This document shows positions 35,476 to 43,310 of a stretch of 64,000 nt of DNA, piece by piece; positions within the stretch are counted from its first letter, which is position 1, and every line of letters begins with the position of its first letter. The position numbers and the translations under genes are program-made. The notes under the pieces were generated by a model, which saw only the letters and a list, made by a program, of their open reading frames with translations, searched no databases and was not told the DNA's origin. Location of the stretch: contig CAIVWH010000015.1 in the NCBI GenBank assembly GCA_903909605.1, forward strand, positions 25,310-89,309, written 5' to 3'. Origin of the DNA: an uncultured Micrococcales bacterium (GTDB lineage: Bacteria; Actinomycetota; Actinomycetes; Actinomycetales; Microbacteriaceae).

Positions 35476-36027
35476 GTGTCAAATCAGTTCCCGATAACCG
35501 CCAAGTCGAAGCTCGGCTATGAGCCAGCGCAGGTAGATGCCTTCATCGAGATGGCTCGCCAGCAGTATGAGCATCCTGAGGGGCACATGCTAACGGCCGC
35601 ACGCATTCGCGAGACCGAGTTTGACATGGTCAAGGCGGGGTATCAGGTCGAAAAGGTTGATGCCGCTCTTGATCGCATCGAGGATGCGCTGGCGGACAAC
35701 GAGATTGCCCGCAAGATCGAGCAGCGCGGCAAGTTTGCGGTCGACGACCAGCTTGAGCGCGTCACCGAACTCGTGCGCGGTCGTCTCGACCGACCGAAGG
35801 CTAAGCGCTTTTCGCGAACCAAGTGGCCGTCGCGTGGCTATAACCGCAAGCAGGTTGACAAACTTTGTAATTTGATTCTTGAACACCTTGTCAATAACGA
35901 ACAGCTACTGATGGCAGAAGTTCGCCGAACCGTGTTCACTGCGCAGAGGGGTGGCTATGCAGAAAACCAAGTGGATGCGTTCATCGACCGCGTCATTGAA
36001 ATTCTTCACAACGAACGCAATAGGTAA
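35476..36027 (+). CDS. DivIVA-motif repeat protein (four motifs)
   Basis: Cytoplasmic 183-residue protein with four copies of the DivIVA-type membrane-binding motif GYxxxxVD: GY at 14-15, 55-56, 121-122 and 160-161. They form two similar ~65-residue units (about 5-70 and 112-178), each with two motifs 39-41 residues apart, suggesting an internal duplication. I recall a rare 'divI1A repeat' family with this design, function unknown. A polar or septal role is inferred from DivIVA only. GTG 35476 is preceded at 6 bases by GAGAAT, a weaker leaderless-type hexamer. Its 3' end overlaps the HNH gene. Confidence 0.8.
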   Translation: MSNQFPITAKSKLGYEPAQVDAFIEMARQQYEHPEGHMLTAARIRETEFDMVKAGYQVEKVDAALDRIEDALADNEIARKIEQRGKFAVDDQLERVTELVRGRLDRPKAKRFSRTKWPSRGYNRKQVDKLCNLILEHLVNNEQLLMAEVRRTVFTAQRGGYAENQVDAFIDRVIEILHNERNR

Positions 36028-36694
36028 ACCGCTCGCGCTATTCGCGGCGCTATGTCTGAGCCTTGTCTCGATTGGCTCCAGCGGGGCCGCAATAGCAATC
36101 TCTAATCCAGCGCAGGCTTCGACCGCCGTGAAGGCGAGCACCGCTCTAGCAGCCCTCAAGGTTCAGCCGTGGGCATCCCACGCGGGTTATGCACGTTCGC
36201 AATTTAGCGATGGATGGGGAAACATCGGTTCATGTGACACCCGCAACTTCATTCTTCAGCGCGACCTCAGCTCCGTTACTTGGCGCTCCGGAGCCAGCTG
36301 CGAGGTTGCAACCGGAGTGCTAAACGATCCGTACACCGGAAAGGTGATTCACTTTGTGCGCGGGGTGCAAACATCGCTCGCGGTGCAAATCGATCACGTC
36401 GTGCCGCTTTCAAATGCCTGGATGACTGGCGCCCAGTTGATTTCGGCGGCTGGTCGCAACAGCCTCTACAACGACCCCCTGAATCTGCTTGCGGTCGATG
36501 GGCCGACAAACGAGGCTAAGAGCGACTCGGATGCCTCGGCCTGGTTGCCGCCCAGAGCGGCCTTCAGGTGCAGTTATGTGGCCCGCCAGATTGCCGTGAA
36601 GCGCAAGTATCACCTATGGGTGACCGGCACCGAGAAGGCGGCAATGCAGGGTGTTTTGGCTGGTTGCCCTGCCCAGTTGCTACCAACCCGCTGA
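35957..36694 (+). CDS. Secreted HNH-family nuclease (DUF1524-like)
   Basis: Probable exported nuclease. A hydrophobic signal segment (GKPLALFAALCLSLVSIGSSGAAIA, ending near AQA) is followed by the HNH/DUF1524 pattern: IDHVVPLSNAW, then NDPLNLLAVDGPTNEAKSDSDASAWLPP and a C-terminal RCSYVARQIAVKRKYHLWV. ATG 35957 is chosen because AGGGG lies 5 bases upstream; it overlaps the DivIVA-repeat gene by 71 bases. TTG 35996 would give a neater signal peptide. Such nucleases may scavenge DNA or act with competence; that is inference. Confidence 0.82.
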   Translation: MQKTKWMRSSTASLKFFTTNAIGKPLALFAALCLSLVSIGSSGAAIAISNPAQASTAVKASTALAALKVQPWASHAGYARSQFSDGWGNIGSCDTRNFILQRDLSSVTWRSGASCEVATGVLNDPYTGKVIHFVRGVQTSLAVQIDHVVPLSNAWMTGAQLISAAGRNSLYNDPLNLLAVDGPTNEAKSDSDASAWLPPRAAFRCSYVARQIAVKRKYHLWVTGTEKAAMQGVLAGCPAQLLPTR

Positions 36695-36745
36695 TTCAGC
36701 CTTGTCGGGGCTCTGACCCGCGGTTAAACTGGCTTCAGGACTCCA

Positions 36746-37396
36746 ATGGGCAGACACGTACTCGAAAAACCAACGCTTTCTCAGCGCGCATTTCCGCGGA
36801 TGCATGCGTTTTGGGCTCGGCACAGCAGCGTGCTGCCGATGCTCACTCGTCGAACCGTGAAGGCCGGATGGGGATTCGCGGCGGTGGTGGCCTGGTCGCT
36901 CGTTTCGGTGGTCGACCCATACTCGGGAACCATGGTTAGCGCCTCTGCTTCGATGATTTTCGATTCTTCCGACCCGAGCCAAAGCTATGGCCTTGCCTCC
37001 ACTCAGACCATCTCCTTCGCTCGAGGCGGCTTTAACATCGTCACGGGCAGCGACGCCAGCGCCCTGTTCGTGGCAAATGCCGATCTTCCGGCCCCCGGCA
37101 CATCCAAGCAATACGCACTGGCTCAGCTCTTAAGCATGGGCTTCGATTCAGACCAATACTCCTGTCTGGTCACCCTTTGGGATCGTGAATCAAACTGGCG
37201 AGTGAATGCAGTCAACTCGGGCTCGGGTGCCTACGGAATTCCGCAAGCGCTACCTGGGGCCAAGATGGCATCCGAGGGCGAAGACTGGCTAACCAACCCA
37301 CGTACGCAAATCAACTGGGGTTTGAATTACATCAAGGGTCGCTACGGAGCTCCGTGTGGCGCTCTTGCCCACTCGAATAAATTCGGCTGGTACTAG
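36746..37396 (+). CDS. Secreted lysozyme-fold (transglycosylase-like) protein
   Basis: Probable exported peptidoglycan-acting protein. One hydrophobic segment (about 42-56) is preceded by a basic N-terminus; the C-terminal ~80 residues form an SLT/lysozyme-like domain with the likely catalytic Glu148 in WDRESNWRVNAVNSGSGAYGIPQALPG and the end NPRTQINWGLNYIKGRYGAPCGALAHSNKFGWY, as in aggregation-promoting-factor-type proteins. Cys140 and Cys207 may pair. TAAACT at 36725-36730 is a possible -10 and CAGGA the ribosome site. The stop overlaps the next gene by one base. Confidence 0.85.
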   Translation: MGRHVLEKPTLSQRAFPRMHAFWARHSSVLPMLTRRTVKAGWGFAAVVAWSLVSVVDPYSGTMVSASASMIFDSSDPSQSYGLASTQTISFARGGFNIVTGSDASALFVANADLPAPGTSKQYALAQLLSMGFDSDQYSCLVTLWDRESNWRVNAVNSGSGAYGIPQALPGAKMASEGEDWLTNPRTQINWGLNYIKGRYGAPCGALAHSNKFGWY

Positions 37397-37701
37397 TGCC
37401 TCGCAGCAACCGACCTAAGCGCTCTAAGGGCGCCAAGCGCGAGGAGCCTGTCGACCTAGACCTCGACCGCGCGCTTCGCGGCATCAAGCGCACCGAAATC
37501 AAAAACGGCGTCGAATACAACGTGCAGTCGTCCTCCGGGGCCAACGCCGAAGACGGCAAGACGTGGGTCTGCCCACACTGCAACGTAAATATTCAGAAGG
37601 GTCTCAGCCACATCGTTGCCTGGGATGCCCACCGCGGAGTTGACAGTCGCCGTCATTTTCACGGCGCCTGCTGGAAATCTTTCCAAGGGAAATTGCTTTG
37701 A
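37396..37701 (+). CDS. Small putative zinc-binding protein, conserved actinobacterial
   Basis: 101-residue protein, basic at the N-terminus (PRSNRPKRSKGAKRE), with a possible zinc site: WVCPHCNVNIQKGLSHIVAW followed by HFHGACW (two Cys, then His and Cys). I recall similar small proteins being labelled 'ATP/GTP-binding protein' in actinobacteria without good reason; no P-loop is visible. GTG 37396 overlaps the preceding stop by one base, and the hydrolase overlaps its own stop by four. Function unknown. Confidence 0.75.
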   Translation: MPRSNRPKRSKGAKREEPVDLDLDRALRGIKRTEIKNGVEYNVQSSSGANAEDGKTWVCPHCNVNIQKGLSHIVAWDAHRGVDSRRHFHGACWKSFQGKLL

Positions 37702-38420
37702 GTGAGGTCATCGAGGTTCGTTCCTCGATTGAACTGCCAAGCAAGCGCGAGCAAATCGTGCTGCATACCGAAGATGGCCTCAATCTCGTTGGCGAACTCG
37801 CGCTGCCGGTTGATCGCGCACCAATCGCAACGCTGATCATGCTGCATCCGCTGCCGACGCACGGTGGTTTCATGGATTCCCACGTCTATCGCAAGGCGGC
37901 CAACCGCCTGCCGGCACAGGCCGATTTGGCCATCCTTCGTTTCAACACTCGCGGCACTCAGTCGCCACACGGCAAGAGTGACGGGCAGTTTGGCGAGGGC
38001 ATCACAGAGCGCTTGGATGTTCGCGCTGCTGTGCAATTTGCCACAGATCTTGGTTTGCCGAATCTCTGGCTGGTGGGCTGGAGCTTTGGCACCGAGCTGG
38101 CTCTAAAGTATGGAGTCGACGAGCCCGTGCTTGGCGCAATTCTGCTCTCACCACCGCTGCACCGCACCTCGGAGGCCGAGTTGGCTCGCTGGGGCGGCAG
38201 CGGCAAGCGAGTGGTTGCGTTGGTTCCGGAGCTTGACGATTATTTGAAGCCCGCCGAGGCAACCGAGCGCTTTGCCGCACTGCCGCAGGCCGAGATAATC
38301 GGAGTTGATGGCGCAAAACACCTGTGGGTTGGCGAGGTCGCAACCAAGCGTGTGCTCGACGAAATCGTGAAAGTGGTAAATCCGGCGGCCTATCCGCTGC
38401 CGACCACCTGGTCGAATTAG
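37698..38420 (+). CDS. Alpha/beta hydrolase
   Basis: Serine hydrolase fold of the dienelactone-hydrolase/YpfH type. LHPLPTHGGFMDSHVY marks the oxyanion region, LRFNTRGTQSPHG is the conserved R-F-x-x-R-G motif, and the nucleophile Ser lies in VGWSFGTELAL. A late His in GAKHLWVGE could complete the triad. The N-terminal half matches CocE/YpfH-like cytoplasmic hydrolases; no signal peptide. TTG 37698 overlaps the upstream stop by four bases (TTGA). The stop abuts the convergent AI-2E gene with no spacer. Substrate unknown. Confidence 0.87.
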   Translation: MSEVIEVRSSIELPSKREQIVLHTEDGLNLVGELALPVDRAPIATLIMLHPLPTHGGFMDSHVYRKAANRLPAQADLAILRFNTRGTQSPHGKSDGQFGEGITERLDVRAAVQFATDLGLPNLWLVGWSFGTELALKYGVDEPVLGAILLSPPLHRTSEAELARWGGSGKRVVALVPELDDYLKPAEATERFAALPQAEIIGVDGAKHLWVGEVATKRVLDEIVKVVNPAAYPLPTTWSN

Positions 38421-39482
38421 CTAGACCTCGAGGTCTTGCTTCGGCATCCAGACCTGGCGAACAATCAAAATGATCGACGCTGCAACCGGGATGGCCACCA
38501 GCGCACCGAGCACACCGAGAAGCGTTCCGCCGGCCAGCGCGGCCACAACCACAACAGCCCCTGGCACGTCTACCGCGCGACGCATTACTCGAGGGCTGAC
38601 CACGTATGCCTCAAACTGCATGTAGATCAGATAGTAAATCGCCATGATCAACGATGCAGTCGGTGAGGTCGATAGTGCGACCAGAGCGACGATTGCTCCG
38701 CCTGTGAGTGAACCAACCAGCGGAATCATTGCAAAGAAGAAGGTCACGAATGCGAGCAGCACGGCGTAGTTGATGCCGACGATGCTCATCGCGATGAATC
38801 CAAGGACGGCGTTGATGGCAGCGATGGTCACCTGACCAATCACGTAGCGACCAATCGAGTTGGCGATTTGCTCACTGATGCTCTCAAACTTGTGACGGCT
38901 GCGCTTGGCGACCAGGCGGTATAGCCAAGCCTTGAAACCCTCGAGTGACGCCATGAAATAAATGGTGAGGATCATGATTGTCAGCGCTGCGAAGAAACCA
39001 TTGAAGATGGTGATGCCAACCTGAACTACACCGCCGAGTAGCTGTGGCCAGTTCTTGCCATTCGAGAGGTAGGTTCCGAAAGAGTTGATCGACGTGCTGA
39101 TCGCGCCGCCGAACTGTGCGTCGAGACGCACCACCCAGTCGAGTTTGGTTGCGTCCTGCAAAATTGTGGGAGCCTGAGTCACGAACCGTTCGGCCTGGTG
39201 AACCAGGGTAGGAGCGGTTGCCCAGATCAGGCCGCCGATTACTCCGAAGAAGACAACTACAACGACCAGGATGGCCAGCGGGCGCTTGAGTTTGCGGCGC
39301 TCAAGGAAGCGCACGACCGGGTCGAGGCCTAGGGCGATGTAGATGGCGGCGAATAGGTAGGTGAAGATGTTGGCCAGTGAGGTAATCATGCTGCCGAGCA
39401 CAAGGGCGGCAAGTACGCCGAGCCCGCCCATCAGGCCGAACTGGAAGCCGTTAGTTAGCTTGGTGTGCTTCGGCTCGCTCAT
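38421..39482 (-). CDS. AI-2E family membrane transporter
   Basis: Polytopic membrane protein of the AI-2E/TqsA/PerM family, with members proposed to export signal molecules or exchange Na+/H+. Seven to eight hydrophobic segments; typical motifs GLDPVVRFLERRKLKRPLAIL near the start, then IGRYVIGQVTIAAINAVLGF, AMIPLVGSLTGGAIVALVAL and VVSPRVMRRAVDVPGAVVVVAALAGGTLLGVLGALVAIPV. Length 353 is normal. AAAGGGG precedes ATG 39482. The actual substrate cannot be read; the name is a family label. Confidence 0.92.
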   Translation of the reverse strand: MSEPKHTKLTNGFQFGLMGGLGVLAALVLGSMITSLANIFTYLFAAIYIALGLDPVVRFLERRKLKRPLAILVVVVVFFGVIGGLIWATAPTLVHQAERFVTQAPTILQDATKLDWVVRLDAQFGGAISTSINSFGTYLSNGKNWPQLLGGVVQVGITIFNGFFAALTIMILTIYFMASLEGFKAWLYRLVAKRSRHKFESISEQIANSIGRYVIGQVTIAAINAVLGFIAMSIVGINYAVLLAFVTFFFAMIPLVGSLTGGAIVALVALSTSPTASLIMAIYYLIYMQFEAYVVSPRVMRRAVDVPGAVVVVAALAGGTLLGVLGALVAIPVAASIILIVRQVWMPKQDLEV

Positions 39483-39503
39483 CTGGCCCCTTTGGTTGAT
39501 TTA

Positions 39504-40598
39504 CTAATCGAATTTTAGGTTTGACTGCAGACGTTCGAATACCGATTTGAGGTTGTCGACATACTGGCCAACAGACTCGCGCTCGACCTCGAGACGACGC
39601 AGTTTGGTCTCTGCATCGCGAAGGGCCGCGGCAGCTTCGTGCTGAGCCTTTTCAACGATCTGACGTGCCTCTGCCTCGCCCGCGGCTAGCATCGCATCCA
39701 CCTTCATGCGGGTTTCGTCGGTGAGCTTTTGGTTGATGGCGCGAGCAGCCGCCTCAAGGGTCTCGGCCTCCATGCGTGCCGCATTTGCGCGGGTCATCGC
39801 AAGCGCAAGTTGGGCATTCGCGTCGTCCAGGTAGCGCTGGGTTGCGGCCACTGCCTCCTGGTGCTTGCGCAGATATGTTGCCTCGGCGTCAGCTCGTCGT
39901 GCGGTGAGTTCGAGTTCAAGATCGGTTCTGGCCTGATCGCTAACCAATGAAAGCGCGGTGGCGAAATCAAGCTGCTGGCCAATTTCGCGCTGTGCAATCA
40001 TCTTGCGCTCTGCAAGGTCGCGGTCAACCTTGGCGCGCAGGGCCTCTGTTTCACGCTTTGTGCTTGCGCGCATCTTGGCAACTTCGGTTGCAATCGCGCC
40101 ACGAATCGAGCCGGCTTCACGGATAGCCTCATCGACAATTTCTGCAGCGCGATTTTTGCCCTCTGCGATTGTTGAATCGAACTCGACCGTGGCGGAGTTG
40201 ATGATGCGATCGGCACGGCGCTGGGCCTCGGCAACAAGCGAGTCGTAGTAAGCCTGAGCCTCACGGCGCTGTTCGGCCACTTCTTCTTCGATGGACTTGC
40301 GAATGTTCTGAGCTTCGGTCTCGGCCTCGAGAACCAGGCGCTTTGCCTGCTCCTCGGAGGTCGAGAGAATAAGTGCGGCCTTTGCGCCAACGCCGGCATA
40401 GCTCGGGCTAAGGGTTTCCGCGAGCTGGCTCTCGGCTTCGAGAAGTCGGTTGTTGGTGTCTCTAAGTTCGGTGGCCAACTGGGCATTCTGGGCGCTCAGG
40501 TTGATCAGCTCACGGCGCAAGTCGCGAATCGCATCCTCAACGGCCTCGCGGCTATAGCCGCGCATAACCACGGGGAAATCGTGTTCGAAATCGGCCAA
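39504..40598 (-). CDS. DivIVA-domain coiled-coil protein
   Basis: 364-residue protein with a DivIVA-like N-terminus (DFPVVMRGYSREAVEDAIRDLRRELINLSAQN) and then nearly continuous coiled coil rich in A/E/R/Q through about residue 345. There is no signal or membrane segment. TTG 40598 is the start, with AGGAGG 5 bases upstream, one of the best ribosome sites in the window. It sits 21 bases upstream of the AI-2E gene in the same direction. A role in polar growth or division is inferred from the DivIVA motif. Confidence 0.82.
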   Translation of the reverse strand: MADFEHDFPVVMRGYSREAVEDAIRDLRRELINLSAQNAQLATELRDTNNRLLEAESQLAETLSPSYAGVGAKAALILSTSEEQAKRLVLEAETEAQNIRKSIEEEVAEQRREAQAYYDSLVAEAQRRADRIINSATVEFDSTIAEGKNRAAEIVDEAIREAGSIRGAIATEVAKMRASTKRETEALRAKVDRDLAERKMIAQREIGQQLDFATALSLVSDQARTDLELELTARRADAEATYLRKHQEAVAATQRYLDDANAQLALAMTRANAARMEAETLEAAARAINQKLTDETRMKVDAMLAAGEAEARQIVEKAQHEAAAALRDAETKLRRLEVERESVGQYVDNLKSVFERLQSNLKFD

Positions 40599-40625
40599 AA
40601 CAGCCTCCTAGCGACTTGATTAGAC

Positions 40626-40634
40626 TTATCCACA
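40626..40634 (+). promoter_or_regulatory. Isolated DnaA-box consensus
   Basis: Exact TTATCCACA in the short divergent region between the DivIVA-like gene and the lipobox membrane protein gene. Confidence 0.4.
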
Positions 40635-40677
40635 GGCGTTTTTGCGCCTTTCACGAGTTTAGTTGATTGGGTTTGCC

Positions 40678-42363
40678 ATGCGATTTCTGATAGCCATCGG
40701 GCTGTTCGTTGTTGCGCTCATCCTTGCTGTGGTTGGGTTTGCCCAGCGCACTATCTGGGCGCCGCCGGCCCAATATTCGATGACAATTCAGTCGACCTCT
40801 TCGGCCCCGTATTTGGTGGTTCCTTCTTCGGTAATCGATCTGCACCCGGGCAACCCGACTGTTATCGCAAAGTCTGGCGGCCCGGTGTTTGTGGCCAGCG
40901 GCCGCGAATCAGACATCGCAGCATTCGTCGACCAGTCGAGCGTTGCCAAAGTCAGCGGAGACCTGAAGAGCGGACTCTCGGTTTCGACAAGGACCGGTGC
41001 GCTGGCGCCGGCAGATCCGAACGGTTCTGATCTTTGGCGTGCCCAGGTGAAGTCTGTTTCGAACGCGGCGCTGGCAATTGATGTAGAGCAGGGTGGAGCA
41101 GCACTTGTAGCGAGCACTGGTTTGACCGCGGCTCCCGCAAATATTCAGTTGGTCTGGAAGGGGCTGTTCGACCCAACCATCTCGAACATCCTGCTTTGGC
41201 TGGCGGCCATCCTGATGTTGGTTGCTTCGATTCTGACTTTCATCGAATACCGACAGATGCGCATCAATCGCGGACCGCGTCGTCGCACTCCAAAGGCGCC
41301 GCGTCCTCCTCGATACCGATACCGGTCGATTCTCGGCAAGCCGGTGCGCGGTCGCCGTGCGGCTCGTTTCACGGCTCTTGTGTCCGGCGGGCTCATCCTG
41401 GCGCTGGTGACCGGTTGCGCGCCAAGCAAACCGAGCAGCGAAGTTTCTGCAAGCCCGACGGCTTCGACTCAGGTGCAGCCGGTTTCGCTGCTTCCGGCTC
41501 AGACCACGCGCATCCTTGACGATGTTGCGGGCGTCGCAACCGATGCAGACACCAGCCTGAACAAGGATGCACTGGCCGAGCGCTTTGCCGGCCCGGCACT
41601 GCAGGTGCGCCTCACCAACTATCAACTTCGCAAGCTCAACTCTCGAATCGCCGCAGTGCAGAGTGTTGTTTCGCATCCGCTGCAGTTCAGCCTGCCCGCA
41701 GCGACCTCGGTTTGGCCACGCACGTTCATGGCTGTCACCGACGAAAAGGGCGACAGCAACTTGCCGCAGATGCTTGTTCTTCAGCAGGACAGTCCGAGAA
41801 CGAACTACAAGTTGTGGTTCGCCGTTCGATTGATGCCGGGGGCAAAGATTCCGGCGATGCCGCCAACCGACATCGGTGCGATCATGGTCGACCCGGCGTC
41901 GCTGTTTCTAAAGGTCGCTCCAAACAAGCTTCCTGCTGTATTCGGCGATGTGTTGAACAGCGGGCAGAGCAGCGTGAGTGCCCCGCTTTTCAACCTGGAC
42001 AACCAGTTCTACAAGCAGGTCTCCGGCTCACAGCAGTCGCAGATTCTGCAGTTGAAGAAGGCGAACATCCAGTTCGGTCACACGCTTGGCGATGCCAACG
42101 TGATCTCGCTTGCAACCTCTAACGGTGGTGCGCTGGTTGCGGTCTACCAGACAGATGTCGCCACCATCAAGCCAACCAAGGCCGGGTCTGCCGTCTCAGT
42201 GGGGGCCGAGGAGAAGCTGCTGCTCGGCTCGAATGGGTCGACTCGAGGGGTGCGTTCCATTTACGGTGACATGCTGCTGTTCTATGTGCCAGCAATCGAT
42301 GACCAAAATCAAATCACATTGATTGGCGCAACCCAGGGCCTAATCAGCGTCTCGAGCCTCTAG
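40678..42363 (+). CDS. Membrane protein with an internal lipobox, unknown function
   Basis: 561-residue protein that I cannot assign. Segment 1-22 is a membrane anchor; 23-168 is a probable external domain; 169-189 a second membrane segment; 191-230 a strongly basic linker; 231-246 a third hydrophobic stretch ending in lipobox VTGC (Cys247, codon 41416-41418), followed by a Ser/Thr/Pro-rich linker and an external C-terminal domain (about 265-561). This looks like a membrane protein fused to a lipoprotein and could be split by signal peptidase II. ATG 40678 is preferred over TTG 40663. The stop overlaps the next gene by one base. Confidence 0.8.
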   Translation: MRFLIAIGLFVVALILAVVGFAQRTIWAPPAQYSMTIQSTSSAPYLVVPSSVIDLHPGNPTVIAKSGGPVFVASGRESDIAAFVDQSSVAKVSGDLKSGLSVSTRTGALAPADPNGSDLWRAQVKSVSNAALAIDVEQGGAALVASTGLTAAPANIQLVWKGLFDPTISNILLWLAAILMLVASILTFIEYRQMRINRGPRRRTPKAPRPPRYRYRSILGKPVRGRRAARFTALVSGGLILALVTGCAPSKPSSEVSASPTASTQVQPVSLLPAQTTRILDDVAGVATDADTSLNKDALAERFAGPALQVRLTNYQLRKLNSRIAAVQSVVSHPLQFSLPAATSVWPRTFMAVTDEKGDSNLPQMLVLQQDSPRTNYKLWFAVRLMPGAKIPAMPPTDIGAIMVDPASLFLKVAPNKLPAVFGDVLNSGQSSVSAPLFNLDNQFYKQVSGSQQSQILQLKKANIQFGHTLGDANVISLATSNGGALVAVYQTDVATIKPTKAGSAVSVGAEEKLLLGSNGSTRGVRSIYGDMLLFYVPAIDDQNQITLIGATQGLISVSSL

Positions 42364-43310
42364 TGGCGGCCGATTTCAACGCTGCAATGCGCGGAGCCTA
42401 CGACCTCTCTTCGCTGAAGAATTCGACACCCGCGCAGCCCAGTGCCGCTGTTGCGACTGCAAGCAATGAGACCGCAGCAGACGGGCAGGGCGTGATCAAG
42501 GTCGCCTCGTATTTTGTGGAGTTGACCGAATCGAATCTGGGCAGCTACATCGCGGTGTCTCAAGACGTAGTCATTTTGCTGGATTTCTACTCGGCCTCGG
42601 ATGAAGCAAGTCGTTCTCTTTCGCAGAAGCTGATGGAGCTGGCGGCCAAGGCAGGCGGTGCATTGCTGCTCGGACGTGTGAACATCGGGGAGCACGCGCG
42701 CTTGGCCGAGGCATTCAACGTTCAGCAGCCTGCGACACTCATGGGTCTACTCAAGGGGCAGCCTGTTCCGTTGACTCAGGGCGATCAGCCAGAGGATGTC
42801 TTGATGCAGTTGGTTGATAAGTTGCTTCAGGTTGCAAGAAGCAACGGCATCGCCGGTCGAGCAGAAATCGATGCTGAGGCCACTGAGATTGATGTTGCAC
42901 CGAAGTTGCCACCGGCGCACCAGGCGGCAGTGGCCGCACTGAACGAGGGGCGGTACTCGGATGCCAAGGCTGCCTATGAGCAAATCCTTCGCGACGCTCC
43001 GGCCGACTCGATGGCGGTTGCTGGCCTAGCCCAGAGTGAATTGCTGCTTCGACTCGATGGAGTCGATGTCGACACGGTTCTGAACACGCCTCCGCAAAAC
43101 TTCTACGATTTGCTTCAGGCCGCCGATGCGCTGATCGCCATTGGCGACTATGCCGATGGTTTTGACGCAATCTTGAAAAATTACTCGGATGCCGATGACG
43201 AAATGAAACCGAAACTGCGCGATCGCCTGCTCAGCTATTTTGAGATTGTCGGAAAGACCAGCCCCGAGGTCGTTGCAGCTCGCGCGCGACTGACCTCACT
43301 GCTGTTCTAG
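42363..43310 (+). CDS. Thioredoxin-fold/TPR protein without CxxC (YbbN/CnoX-like)
   Basis: Co-chaperone-like protein: a thioredoxin-fold domain (about 45-155: VVILLDFYSASDEASRSLSQKLMELA) then TPR helices (AVAALNEGRYSDAKAAYEQILRDAPAD). Where thioredoxin has WCGPC there is SASDEAS, so it has no redox cysteines, as in most YbbN proteins. Length 315 is typical. GTG 42363 overlaps the preceding stop by one base. A thioredoxin-like gene lies next to glgB in mycobacteria too (Rv1324, from memory). The stop overlaps the convergent glgB stop in a CTAG. Confidence 0.88.
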   Translation: MAADFNAAMRGAYDLSSLKNSTPAQPSAAVATASNETAADGQGVIKVASYFVELTESNLGSYIAVSQDVVILLDFYSASDEASRSLSQKLMELAAKAGGALLLGRVNIGEHARLAEAFNVQQPATLMGLLKGQPVPLTQGDQPEDVLMQLVDKLLQVARSNGIAGRAEIDAEATEIDVAPKLPPAHQAAVAALNEGRYSDAKAAYEQILRDAPADSMAVAGLAQSELLLRLDGVDVDTVLNTPPQNFYDLLQAADALIAIGDYADGFDAILKNYSDADDEMKPKLRDRLLSYFEIVGKTSPEVVAARARLTSLLF

